A stretch of 64,000 bases of DNA from Ananas comosus (GCF_001540865.1 NC_033621.1:1893439-1957438), one strand, 5' to 3'. Positions 35,899 through 50,689 are shown, numbered from the stretch's first letter. Numbers and translations: made by a program. Notes: generated by a model not told the origin, from the letters alone.

Positions 35899-36636
35899 TC
35901 ACAGGCTCGCCGCGGGCGGGGCGGAAACTACGAAATCGGCGACGATGACGCTCTCCAGCAGCGGCCGCACCTTCTCCTTCAACGCCTCCGCCTCGCCCCC
36001 CTCGATCGCGTCGATCGCCTCGACGCTGGGGAACACCGCGAGGAACCCTAGCGAGTACCCCTTGGCCCTGGCCGGGGAGAAGTTCTCCCCGTAGCTCACG
36101 TCGTAGCCCTTGGCCCTCGCCGCGGCCATGGCCTCCACCACCTGCCCCGGCGCCGCCCCTTCATTGAGCTTGGCGAGGGTGAGCCGCGCGGCGGAGCCGG
36201 GGGGGACGGGGGCGGGGGCGACGCCGTCGGCGACCCAGTCGAGGGCGACGATGTCGTCGCAGATGGGGAGGACGCGGTCGCGGACGATGGCGAGGTGGGC
36301 GGGGTCGGCGGCGTAGGAGGCGAGGTCGCCCTTGGAGGCGTAGCGGCTGTGGAGAAGGTGGGTGAAGGGGGCGGCGGCGGCGGAGCGGGGGCGGAGGAGG
36401 GGCCCGGCGGAGAGGTGGGCGACGCCGGGGAGGGAGGAGAGGGAGCGGAGGTGGGTGACCATGGAGTCGACCACGGACGGGTCGGTGGAGTCGCGGACCT
36501 TGAAGAGGACGACGTGCTCCACCGCGGACGCCATGGTTGGGGCGGAGAAGGAGAAGGAGGAGGAGCGGGAACGGAGAGAGACGAAGGGAGAGTGGGGTTG
36601 GCGGTGAAGATACGGGAGAGTCTTTAGACTCAGCAT
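35899..36636 (-). CDS. Stress-response A/B-barrel (DABB) domain protein, two domains
   Basis: Small ferredoxin-like-fold protein of the plant stress-responsive A/B-barrel family; the biochemical role is unknown. Intronless, 245 aa, very GC-rich. Residues 1-34 are rich in S, R, H and P (MLSLKTLPYLHRQPHSPFVS), like a plastid or mitochondrial presequence. The first DABB domain is about 39-130, starting EHVVLFKVRDSTDP, with YASKGDLASYAADPAHL in the middle. The second, more diverged, is about 143-235 (RLTLAKLNEG to ADFVV). The protein ends in ASL, which resembles a type 1 peroxisomal signal. An Arabidopsis relative (UP3) has, as I recall, been placed in peroxisomes. A second in-frame ATG (36534-36532) starts just before domain 1. 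An upstream TTG-started extension is not needed; the first ATG is used. Confidence 0.85.
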   Translation of the reverse strand: MLSLKTLPYLHRQPHSPFVSLRSRSSSFSFSAPTMASAVEHVVLFKVRDSTDPSVVDSMVTHLRSLSSLPGVAHLSAGPLLRPRSAAAAPFTHLLHSRYASKGDLASYAADPAHLAIVRDRVLPICDDIVALDWVADGVAPAPVPPGSAARLTLAKLNEGAAPGQVVEAMAAARAKGYDVSYGENFSPARAKGYSLGFLAVFPSVEAIDAIEGGEAEALKEKVRPLLESVIVADFVVSAPPAASL

Positions 36637-36808
36637 TTTCTCGGTGTCAACGTAACTGGACTTCGCCAATGAAGTGAGGTGTGATGTGAATGTGACAATG
36701 TGTGATGCTTTTGGAGATTGGTAATTTACTGATAGAGGTGAAATAGTTACTTTGAAACTAAAATACTCCCCCTCTTTTTTTTAATACAAAAAAGATATAT
36801 AATCTTTT

Positions 36809-37161
36809 GGGAAAACTTCAAAAATTTTCTATGCCGTTTCATAGTTTCTCATTTTGCCCATCTGTGGTTTAAAATATATCAATTTGCTCCCCCATGGTTT
36901 CTTTTTTCTCTTTTTTTTATCAATTTCATTATTTTTTTTTAAATCAGTGATAAAATTAAAATTAAAGGGTACTAAAGTGAATATTTGATAAATCTATATA
37001 GGTATTTGAAGTTTTTTGTATATAATTTAATAAAATATTAACGAAAAAGCTACCGAAAAAATAAAAACAAAATCACAGGGGGGCAATTTGATATATTTTA
37101 AACCACAGGGGAGCAAAGTGAGAAACTACGAAACCACAGGGGGATTTTTTGAAGTTTTTCC
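36809..37161. mobile_element. Mutator-type MITE, copy 2
   Basis: 353 bp, starting GGGAAAACTTCAAAAA and ending in its inverse 'tttttgaagtttttcc'. The interior ('aaatcagtgataaaattaaa', 'aacgaaaaagctaccgaaaa') is nearly identical to copy 1 at 20676-21020. It is flanked by TAATCTTTT (36800-36808) and TAATCTCTT (37162-37170), a 9-bp duplication with one mismatch, as expected for Mutator-type insertion. It lies about 170 bp upstream of the DABB start codon. Confidence 0.8.
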
Positions 37162-37314
37162 TAATCTCTTTTAGTATGAGGACGGAGATTTTCGTCATTC
37201 TAAATTATTTTAAAATAATTTAAGTAATCTAAATTATAGTAATTTTGAATTGATAATAAAAAATGTTAAAGTTAATTTAGATTATTTATAATGTCTAAAA
37301 AATATATTTTATAA

Positions 37315-37468
37315 ATTTTAAAATTCCTTATCAAGTTCATTAAAAAGTCAAAAAATAAAATATCAAAAATGAGTAAGTTTGTGAAAATAGAATTTTAAAA
37401 TTCCTTATCAAGTTCATTAAAAAGTCAAAAAATAAAATATCAAAAATGAGTAAGTTTGTGAAAATAGA
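37315..37468. repeat. Tandem duplication of 77 bp
   Basis: Two adjacent copies, apparently identical over about 75 bp ('attccttatcaagttcatta' through 'gtaagtttgtgaaaataga'). Recent replication slippage or unequal exchange is likely. Non-coding. Confidence 0.85.
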
Positions 37469-39390
37469 AGTTAGGCTTTTTTTAATTCATGATCGGAGTT
37501 ACCGAATGTGATCTAAATAGTATAAAAAAATTTTTATCGAAAATTCAAACTGTTTGGATTGTTCTACACTATTAAACAAGAGAACGGCTTATATAGAGGG
37601 TGAAAATTATCGATTTTGTGATCCTTTGATTACTAAGTAAATAATTTTTAAAAATTCATAAAATTTAGTTTCTAAATACTTTAAATACTCTAATTAATTT
37701 TAACGGTTCCGATCATTGATTCAAAATTCCTATCATCTGAAACGATTTAGGAAAACGAAAACCTCCATCATCCTAAAAGGATTAGTAGCTGGATTCATGT
37801 CTCTTGTATTTTTATAAGTACGGAGTTTTTCATACTTATAAATTATTTTTAATAATAAAATTACTGAATTGAATCTATATAGTTAAACATAATTTAGAAC
37901 ATTTAAAATATTTTAAAAATAAATTTTAATCTTCTTTAAAATCATAATAAAATCTACCAAGCGAGTATAAAAATAAACGGTAAAAATCGAACAACATCCT
38001 AAAAATAGAAAATCGAATTCTTCAATTTACAATGTGAGTTGTTAATTGTTACCTAAATAGTGATCAACAGAATATTTTATCAAAAATTTAACTGATTTTA
38101 ATTTTTTTTAAAACCATTAAACTAGAAAAGATCCTTTACCAGTCGTTATATATTATCAATTTTGGAAAATTTTTTTTATTGTGAGATAAATTATGTTGAA
38201 AAATAATAAAATTTAATTTTTAAAAAGTTTGAATACTCTAAATTATATTTAATAATATGGATTAAAATTTATCATCGAAAATAATTTATAAGTACGAAAA
38301 TAATTATACTCATGAGAGTATAATAACCAGACTCATATAATTGATAATTAGTAGCCAGACTCTTTATAATTTATAATGATCAAAAGTTTACAACATTTAA
38401 TAGACAATGACTTCAATATTTGTCTAACATGAATATTGAGTTTCTAAAATTATTTTTACCAAAAATGTTCCAGACTTGTCTTACTATTGGCCATTTTGAG
38501 TTGGCTATCTAACTTTTTAAAATTTTTTAATACCCAACATTTCAATTTATTTGATTTGAACAGTGTAATGGCACATTAACTTTAAATTTTGAATAAACTA
38601 TTTATTTTTACAAATTTAGACAGTAAATTTCATACAATTCTCCCAATTCATTTGACTTTTTCTTAGTGCCTGCATAAGTTGGGTGTATGGGATAAAATTT
38701 AAAGTATAAAATTTATTTCAAATAGAATTTAGGAACCAATTTGTAATACGGAGATAGCCGAGAACTATTTATATATTTTTAAGTAAAAATGTACAGAACT
38801 CATCTAAATTATAGACTATATTGAATCTGTTATTCAACTTTTTAAAATTTTAATTTTACTATTCAACCTTTCAACTTTTTAATTTGAATTAATCAACGAC
38901 ACTTTGCTTTAAACTTTAAGCTAATTACTTACCTTATAAATTTACAGTTATAAAAATTATATAAAATATGCTAGTTAAATCCGTAAAAATAACTGATATA
39001 TTAAAAATTTAAAGTTAAATTAAATAAATTAAAAAATAGAATAATAAAAATTAATATTTTAAAAGATGGAGTAGTCAATTAGTGTAGTGCATTGCTCAGA
39101 TAAGTTTTGTACAACGTGTTACATGTAAACAAACAAAATTGAGATGCTTATGTAGCTTCAGGACATAATCAACGGCTATAATGAGTTCCAAACACATTCC
39201 TCATCTCTAGCCACACATTTTGTTGTAGATCTACCGAATCAAAAATCAAACTCTAGAGAGAGAAACTTTTCCCTGTGATCAAATCTATTTATACTCTCTC
39301 TCTCTCTCTCTCTCTCTCTATTTTTAGTCCCTCTCATTTCGTTCTCCATTAGAACACACCTTCCTTGTGCTTCGCTTATTCTCTCTCTTC

Positions 39391-39429
<39 letters not shown>

Positions 39430-39464
39430 CTCTCTTCTTCTTCTTCGGCTTGGGATAATAATAA

Positions 39465-40019
39465 ATGGCCCAAATTTACAAGGTAAGCCCAAAAAAAAAA
39501 AAAGTTTATTTTTTATTACCCTCTATTTCAATCTTTCATTCTAAAAAGTTGGTTTTGTTCAATTTACATGGATTTGAAGAGTTTTGTGCCAAATTGGTTT
39601 TATTTTTTTTTCTTGGATTCCTTTTCATTTTATCTTCGTTATTGATGCCTTTTTTTCCTATATCTTCTCCGCACTAGAACCAAAAAGGTCCTTTTCTCAA
39701 ATATCATATCTAACTTGTTTTCTATGAAATTTATTTAAAAATCTAAAATTGACCCCCCTTTTTTTTAAAAAAAAAGAAACTTTTCTATAATGTATAGAGA
39801 TCCCCCAACTATAATCCATTTTTATATTTAGTTTTATTATGTGATTTTAGTTGACGAAATTTAATAAACTTTCTACTTAGTCAATCGTAAATCAAAATAA
39901 TGAGAATTAAGAAGGTATCTATAGAAATCAAAATTGCGTATCATTGAGATCTAAGTTACATTTTCATTTGATTATTTCATTTTCATATTCCTTTATGATG
40001 ATTGTGTGCGCAGGCCTAG
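39465..40019 (+). promoter_or_regulatory. Spliced upstream ORF in the ELF4-like leader
   Basis: The ATG at 39465 opens a frame MAQIYK that meets a good donor (AAG|gtaagc at 39482/39483). Joined to the acceptor at 40013 (gcgcag|gcc), it reads GCC TAG, giving a 7-codon uORF, MAQIYKA, that stops 21 nt before the ELF4-like ATG. If the intron stays in, the same ATG opens a 70-codon frame instead. Such a leader could reduce translation of the main ORF depending on splicing. Use of the splice sites is inferred. Confidence 0.55.
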
Positions 40020-40040
40020 TACAAATCAATTAATTAAAGC

Positions 40041-40361
40041 ATGGAGGGGGAGACCTTTTCAAAATGCAACAAGGGAGCAAATTTAGATAACAGGGTGATG
40101 CAGAGCTTTCAGAAGAGCTTCGTGCAGGTGCAGAACATATTGGATCAGAACCGTTTACTGATCAACGAGATCAATCAGAATCACGAGTCGAAGATCCCCG
40201 ACAACCTCGGCCGCAACGTCGGGTTGATCCGCGAGCTCAACAGCAACATCCGGCGCGTCGTCGACCTCTACGCCGAGCTCTCCGCGGCGTTCGCCACGGC
40301 GTCGGAAGGGGACTCTGTTTCTCATGGCAAAACAGGGCAGAAGAGAATAAGACCAGCTTAA
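40041..40361 (+). CDS. ELF4-L: EARLY FLOWERING 4-like (ELF4-like) protein
   Basis: Small nuclear alpha-helical protein of the plant circadian system. ELF4 joins ELF3 and LUX in the evening complex, which represses morning and growth genes; ELF4-like members are less well known. Intronless coding frame, 106 aa, typical size. The ELF4 domain (formerly DUF1313) covers about residues 22-85: SFQKSFVQVQNILDQNRLLI, then NEINQNHESKIPDNLGRNVG, then IRELNSNIRRVVDLYAELS. The strict NEINQNHESK and IRELNSNIRRVVDLY match the ELF4-L2/3/4 branch. The C-terminal 20 residues are basic and variable. The leader has a 5' UTR intron and a spliced uORF. No other gene shares its promoter. Confidence 0.92.
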   Translation: MEGETFSKCNKGANLDNRVMQSFQKSFVQVQNILDQNRLLINEINQNHESKIPDNLGRNVGLIRELNSNIRRVVDLYAELSAAFATASEGDSVSHGKTGQKRIRPA

Positions 40362-42740
40362 GAGAGAGGAAAAAAAAAGGGGGGGGGAAACATTGGAGCT
40401 CTTCAAATATTTTCTTTTTTTCTTTTTGGGAAACTTTAATTTTGAGTTTATAAGTGTGATTTTTTTTTTTTTTTTGGTAATGGAATAGCAGATTTGGGTA
40501 GTTGATTCTTGCTTATTGAAGAGATATATGTGGTTAGAACAAAATATATCTTTGGTATTTGAATACGAGAAATAATTTCATATTAAATGATAACTAGGGG
40601 AGTAAATTAAGAATCGTTGTAGTACTGAGCCTATATATAAATATCATTTAAGGTGTTTCATTTTAGTTACCTTTTGTATACTTCTTAATAACTAATTAAT
40701 ATGTTTCTTTTTATTAAGTAAAAAGATATGCTGAGCAAGATGGAATTGATTTGTACAGAGTTTAGCAATTTTTTTTTGCAAAAATGATGGTATGTCTAAT
40801 CCACCCAAATTTAGGGGACATGTTGTTAATAGATCTTTTCAAAGCTTGAAGCTTGAACAATAAGATATGTTTTACAGTAGTACATCAAAAGCAAAAAATA
40901 TATATGAAATAAAGTTAATTATTTGGAGAAAAATAGAAAGGATACCACAAGGACCACATGGTGTCATTCATGTACCCAACTCATATGTATATGACACACA
41001 ACTTAAAACAAACATTTTTGGAACTTAAGAGGATGATTTAAATAGATTAATAGGTGCTTCTTTGTGTTACCACAAACACCATCTTAGCAACAAAGCTTAT
41101 CTATGCTAGTTTAAGATATCCTCAACTTCAAAAAGTATTGGAATTGTGCTACTGAGAGAATCACTTTGTTGTTTTTTTTTAAAAAAAATTTCTCCTTTGC
41201 CAAGGAGGGAATGACCCACCAAAAAAGCCTCTAAAACAAATGGAATTGCTTACTATTCACTCATAGTTTAAGCTTTTGCTTTGGAGGTATATAAGTTGTC
41301 CTTCATTTTTTTTTTTATTTTTGTCTTGAAGCCTTTGAACATGTGGGTGAGATAAGATAGAAGGGAAGATTCCAAGCTACTTAAGGAGTAGGCAACTTTA
41401 GTTAATTAGATTAGTGGGGCTTTTTAAAGATTCCATACTAATGCATGTTTATTAAAGAATTATGAAGGAGTCAAGTTGCATCAAATAACAACATCCCTAG
41501 AAAAGTACTATTTGATACACATGGATAACGCGTTGCATACGGATAGTGTATTATTGTATCAGATTCGAGTCTAATCGGTGTAGGAGCTGAATCCGAAGCG
41601 GTATTCAAAAAATATAACCTTTTTATCGTAATAAAGCAAGTATTTAGCGATTCAAAGAATGATGTTAGCACTCTTATCTTCTGTACGAAATAAAACAATT
41701 TATTGAAAAGAATTGGAGAAATGATTCTTGCTGTGAGATGAATAGAAAGTGGAAATGATTTGCAAAGGAAGCATTATTTTGAAACATCTTTTCTATTAAT
41801 CAATATGGCTTAATTACAGTACTCTATTGCACAGTATTTTACTATTTTTTTAATTTGCTATATTATACTCTGTTTTTTTTCATTCACCGTGATATTATTA
41901 TATTTTATCAATTTCTATATTATATTTTAAATTTACTTTTATCTGTCTATTTTGTACTATTTTTTTTTCTAATAGATATTCCAAAATTATTTTTTCTTAT
42001 TATTTTCTATATTAGTAATAACAAATCTATTATTTTAGATAAAATTTAACAACTTATTAAGAGACACTGATTAAATATTAGAAAAAAAATGTAAATGTAA
42101 ATAAATATCCACGATAGACTTATTGAAAGCTTCTTTTAAGTTATTTTTAATTATTCTTTGTTATTGTTTTATATTTTGTTATTTTTTGTCAAAGTAAGCT
42201 GTATATATACTCTGTTATTTTTAACGAGTATCTTTTAATAGCTTTTATATAAAATTATAAAGTTATTGCTTATAATGTAGAGATTGGACAAAAAAAAAAC
42301 GATAGTTGAATAATTCTTAATAAAAAAAAAAAAAAAAAAAAAAAAACTGTGCAGTGTAGAAAATAAAAAAAATGTATAGTATAGTGTAATAAAGCATTAT
42401 TGTATCGAGAATATGCATGTCAACAAAATTTCATTAGAGAGGAGGATCCAGTGAAATTTCTCAAGTATGTGTACTCAAGACGATATTTAAATAAATAACT
42501 CCAACTAAGCAAGATCCGTAGTAGAAAACTTCAAAAAGTACTTCTAATAAATTCCCATTTGCACAAAAGGACAATTTCATAAATAGAAAACAATTTTGAG
42601 CTTTGTACTGCATTTGCATAGAGTTGATAATTAGATTACTAAATCAGCCAGGTAAGGTCAGAGTTTAAGGTAATAAATGTGCTCAAAAATAAAAATTGCG
42701 CCTTTTTTTTTTTTTCGAGTAGCTAATGTCAAATATATAT

Positions 42741-43282
42741 AGAGTTGAGCTAGAATACTATCGATAGCAAACGAGCTCCGTTGCCACCGATTTGTTTTCG
42801 CTGATGGAGCCTTCAAATTGACGATCAGCATCATTGACCATGATCTATACCACTTGAAGTGTTTAGAAATCAATTTTCATATATTTTCAATATTGTTCTC
42901 TTATCCATCGAGTGGACACAAAAATTAACGGTTGAAAATGAATATTCTTTAAAAAATGATGATAGGAGTCTTGTAATCAAGATCAAGGGTATAGATCTTG
43001 TTTTAAATAGTTTAAAAAATTTTCTAACGAAAATTCAATTGATTTGGATATCTTTATGCCGTTAAACGAGAAAACGGCTCATATCGACCATTAAAATTAC
43101 AAATTTTGAAACCCTTTGATCATTAGGCAAATGATTTCGAAAAGATTTGAAATTTGATTTCTAAACACTTCAAGTGGTATAAATCATGTTTAACGATGTC
43201 GATCGTCGATTTGGAGGCTCTATCATCGAAAACAAATGGATGGCAACGGAGTCCGTTTGCTATCGATAGTATTCTAACTCAA

Positions 43283-43286
<4 letters not shown>
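42741..43286. mobile_element. Long-TIR non-autonomous DNA element (546 bp)
   Basis: Begins 'agagttgagctagaatacta' and ends in its inverse 'tagtattctaactcaactct', with TATCGATAG in both arms. Pairing runs inward about 150 bp per arm (for example 'cacttgaagtgtttagaaat' and its mirror). The middle shares 'ccctttgatcattaggcaa' with 29405-29936. The flanks are TA and CT simple repeats, so the target duplication is masked. No coding. Confidence 0.75.
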
Positions 43287-43320
<34 letters not shown>

Positions 43321-43344
43321 TTGAGATTAGCTACTTGAAAAGTA

Positions 43345-43590
43345 GGGCTACTGTGCTATTAGGAGCATAACAGCCCTCATGCTATTAACTTTCTAATCAC
43401 CCATCAACTTTGCTAGGTGGTTAGAATGAGAGAGGAAAGAGATATTGAGAAGAAATTCAAGAAGAAGAGAAATTGAAACACCCAATTTGTCTCCATTATC
43501 TTTTTCCTCTCTCATTATAACCATGTATCAAACTTGATAGGTGGTTAGAAAGTTAGGAGCACAAGGGCTGCTCTAATAGCATAGTAACCT
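43345..43590. mobile_element. MITE, about 246 bp
   Basis: The left arm ('ggctactgtgctattaggag', 'taactttctaatcacc') and right arm ('ggtggttagaaagttaggag', 'ctaatagcatagtaacc') are inverted for about 70-100 bp, with 'gagagaggaaa' and 'ttcctctctc' further in. It is bordered by CT/TA simple repeats. Non-coding. Confidence 0.65.
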
Positions 43591-44059
43591 TGCTCTCTCT
43601 CTCTCTTTCTCTATATATATATATATATATAGAGAATCAAACAAGATATAGATAATGACATGCAACTGAGGCTTCAAATAGCCAATAACACAAGGTTGAA
43701 AACAATGTTTAGTTGATAGTGGGGCTATGCGAAAGCATGTTGCTTGTCAAAAATAATAATACCACCATTAATTTGAATGCATTTAATGATCATTAGACAA
43801 AAAAAAATCAGGTGGAGTGATCTCACAATGTAAGTAATTAATAATAGATTGTCGATTTACAAACTTGTTGTGTGGTTAAATACCATCCACAATTGCTTAA
43901 ATGGAAACAAATCCCACAAATTCTTTTCGTGGGTCCCAAATCAAAAATTGTGGAAAACCGAACAATTGCATTTCGAATTTTAAGGACTAGGAGGAAAATT
44001 GTGTTTGGTCATTTTGCTACTATCATATTAATTTTTCTCTGGAAAAATTTGTTAAGTCT

Positions 44060-45030
44060 TGTGTGTTGGCAAGTTTTGTGAAGTGAGTCGGAGTTTTGAA
44101 GGATTGGTGCGTACCATCGAAGATCGAAGAATCTAAGACTTCGAAAAAATCGCAAAATAACTCACGGCGTGAATCACGATGCCCAGATAAGTTTTTAATT
44201 CATATTATAGTGATTCATACTTAGTTGTAGATATTAGAATCAGAAAATCTATGTTTACTGGATTAGAAAGTGCATCGAAACTTTACGAAACCCGAAACTT
44301 TACAAAAAACTGAAAATTGCAAAGTGTACCGATACAGCAGTGAAAGTGTACCGATACAGATTGTGTTCCGGTACAACCAGAGATATGTCACCGGTTACAC
44401 TGTTTCGCAGGAAATCTGTTCCGTCATCGTGTAACCGGTAACAGCTTAAAAGTGTACCGGTACACAATGTAAACAATCCGAAAAGCTTTCAAATCCGACT
44501 CTATTTGATTCTAAAGTCTATAAATAAGCTATTGGGGTTCTCTAACAGATGAAGCATTACGAAAATACATATTTGAGAAACCCTATAGGCTAAGATTTCG
44601 TTCATAACCTATTTTCTTCATAATAGCCTCGTTTAGGATCACCATAGCATGATGCTCTTCATGAACGGCGTCATGGACTCGGCGTGATCAAGAGATTCGA
44701 GGATTCGGATCGAAAGCTTCGTGGATTCGGAGTGGAGGCGTTTCGTGGATTCGGAACGTGGCGTTCCTGGATTCGAACGTGAGGGCGTAGACAACCTGGA
44801 GGATTGCGCGAGATTCATAGAAGATAGAAGAGATGTTTAAGTCCGTGGATTCGGTAAATCACCTTATAATCTTTTATTCTTAGTGAAGTGTTATCGCGTG
44901 TTGGTCCCGTGAGTTTTTTACTCCGAGTTAGAATTTTTCCACGTAAATCTCGATATAATTTTTATATTCACCCCCCTCTAGATATTTGATACAATCTAAA
45001 TAGATCCTTGGGCATCCCAAAATTTACAAA
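44060..45030 (+). mobile_element. Probable copia-type LTR remnant
   Basis: The 3' part reads like the end of a plant Ty1/copia LTR and leader: 'ttggtcccgtgag', 'ttcacccccctctagatatt', then 'gatccttgggcatcccaa'. The expected initiator-tRNA primer site (TGGTATCAGAGC) is not present after it and no internal protein domain is seen, so this is a fragment or decayed solo LTR. The middle has six TGTACCGGTACA-like motifs (44324-44465) and repeated 'gtggattcgg' phrases (44690-44850). The 5' limit is uncertain. Confidence 0.45.
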
Positions 45031-45089
45031 ATTGTCAATAAGCGTGCGTCCTTTCCGATCTGATATTTTACATTTCTTTTTTAAACTAT

Positions 45090-45236
45090 GAATCATCTCT
45101 AGCACAAGTGATAAAGGGTTTACTGATTGATATCCGAAATCCCAAGTTCGAATCTTAATTGATTCACATTTTCAGCTAAGTTTATTTCTAAAAAATAAAT
45201 TGAAGTGGGTAGCATGCTACCTTTCTCTGAAAAAAT
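45090..45236 (+). mobile_element. SINE, best-preserved copy
   Basis: tRNA-derived SINE with an A box (TAGCACAAGTG, 45100-45110) and a B box (AGTTCGAATC, 45145-45154) about 35 bp apart. These are followed by 'cacattttcagcta', 'gtttatttct', and GGTAGCATGCTACC just before an A-rich tail. The spacing fits an internal Pol III promoter. The 3' end matches the LINE tail. Confidence 0.8.
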
Positions 45237-45826
45237 GTAAGACGAATGCTATTTTGTTATTTTCTCGTTCTCGGAAGCCGTATCTTTAGAGGTTCTATTA
45301 GAAATAAAAATCTAAACACAAATTACTATCACTTTTTTAAATTTTTTGCAATATTTCCTAGCAAAACTAAAGATACAATTATCAGCGCGTTAGAGATTTA
45401 TCCAGCATGAACGAACCTGCTTTTCATCTACCGACCTGTTCATGAGGAAAAACTTGCGCATTTAGGTTTCAAATCTCTGCACTACACATGCAAAACGGAG
45501 AAGCATATCCTTATATGCTGTTTTCGAGACAGATCAAATATGTTCCAGAGATGGGCCAAATAAAAAGATCTGTCGCATTAAAAAAAAAAGAAAACAAAAA
45601 AATCCAAAAATTTCCAGGCCCAACCTAAATATATAGGCCCAAGTGTCAAACAGGCTTGGCCCAATTAATTGGGCCGGGTTTGGTCCGGTCCACTCGCGGT
45701 CTTATCTTCGCGAACCCGGGTTACCTCATCACCGGCGAATCGCTGATTCGCTTCCCCCCTTCTCTGTTTCTCTCTCTCTCTCTCTCGCTCCCTCTGTCTC
45801 TCTACGTTGAGCTCCGAACCACGAAG

Positions 45827-45835
45827 AAACCCTAG
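45827..45835 (+). promoter_or_regulatory. Telo-box in the PEX10 leader
   Basis: AAACCCTAG 11 bp before the PEX10 ATG, downstream of a (CT)n leader tract (about 45768-45786). Confidence 0.5.
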
Positions 45836-45845
45836 TCCAAGGAAC

Positions 45846-49850
<4,005 letters not shown>

Positions 49851-50689
49851 CAAGCTGGCGCACGGAATTTTGTTTTCCGCAACTACAGTTAGGGAGCTGG
49901 AATATGTTGATGCCTACACAGTTTCAGAGAAAAGTGTACAATATAGTAGAGAATTATCAGCCATCAGCATATACAATACAGAAAGCTAATGTAACAGGGC
50001 AAATTTTTTTCAACCCTTTCCGAGATTCATTTGAGTGATATTGTTCTTGTTGTTGTAAATCACCAAAATACCAACTGCACGTCAATTTAGTGGTGGATTG
50101 GCTAGGAGAAATGAATGATTATAATGTATTTGGAACACCTGATGTTTAAATTTTACTGATATGAGAACAGATTGAGAGTAAATTTTCAATGCAATATTTA
50201 TTCTTCTTTCTTTAGTTAGTCATCTGAAGCTATTCCCTGTAGGGCTTATTTGATGTTTTTCACAAAGACCATCTACTTGTGATTTTTTCAAATCCCTTGT
50301 TTCATCTTCTTCTCAAGCATCATCTTCAAGGTTTTTTTTTTCCCCCTTTTTAATCATCAATCTATTGTGTGCTGGTAAATAAACTTGGCATGCTACATAA
50401 CCAATAAGCACAATTACTTCCACCAGGAACAATTACAAGAGATTCAATTGATGAAAATTTCCACTTTTGATTCTTTATTTTACAGCCACAATAAAAGGAT
50501 TTCACAGTGCTTTTACACCCTGTTGCATCAACTACCAGCAAAGCCAATTAACATGAATTTACACAGTTGCCTCGCACAGTAATCTCATGGTTCTGTTGCA
50601 AAGAACATGCGAGGCAAATAAAGAGCAAAAAAAAGATCACAAGCAAGAACATTTTGATGTATAGTGAGAAGCATTTCTTTGGCTGGTCA
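49851..50689. other. Convergent intergenic region PEX10 / SDR
   Basis: Contains the 3' UTRs of both genes. The PEX10 3' UTR probably reaches to about 50200 and the SDR 3' UTR begins near 50400 on the minus strand. Short frames here have no domain. No RNA gene or repeat seen apart from a T run at about 50331-50340. Confidence 0.55.

Larger units (their letters stand above)
36640..40040. other. Intergenic region between DABB and ELF4-like genes
   Basis: Holds the DABB promoter, the Mutator-type MITE (36809-37161), a 77-bp tandem duplication (37315-37468), diverged long-TIR element remains (about 37490-38320) and AT-rich DNA. The ELF4-like leader from about 39240 has (CT)n tracts at 39294-39320 and 39392-39426 and a 531-bp 5' UTR intron (39483-40013). 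No other gene seen. Confidence 0.55.
40362..45800. other. Gene-free region between ELF4-like and PEX10
   Basis: The ELF4-like 3' UTR occupies the first few hundred bases. Downstream are AT-rich DNA, a 26-base A run near 42323-42348, a long-TIR element (42741-43286), a MITE (43345-43590), a probable copia LTR remnant (44060-45030) and a SINE (45090-45236). The frame 43872-44081 lies partly in LTR-like DNA and has no domain. No further gene seen. Confidence 0.55.

Noticed and set aside
36110..36627. Plus-strand open frames of up to 110 codons opposite the DABB gene
   Set aside because: They are GC-driven antisense shadows of the DABB coding frame, rich in G, E and A, with no domain.
43872..44081. 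69-codon frame as a small gene
   Set aside because: It lies next to LTR-like DNA, lacks any domain and has no plausible splice or leader context.
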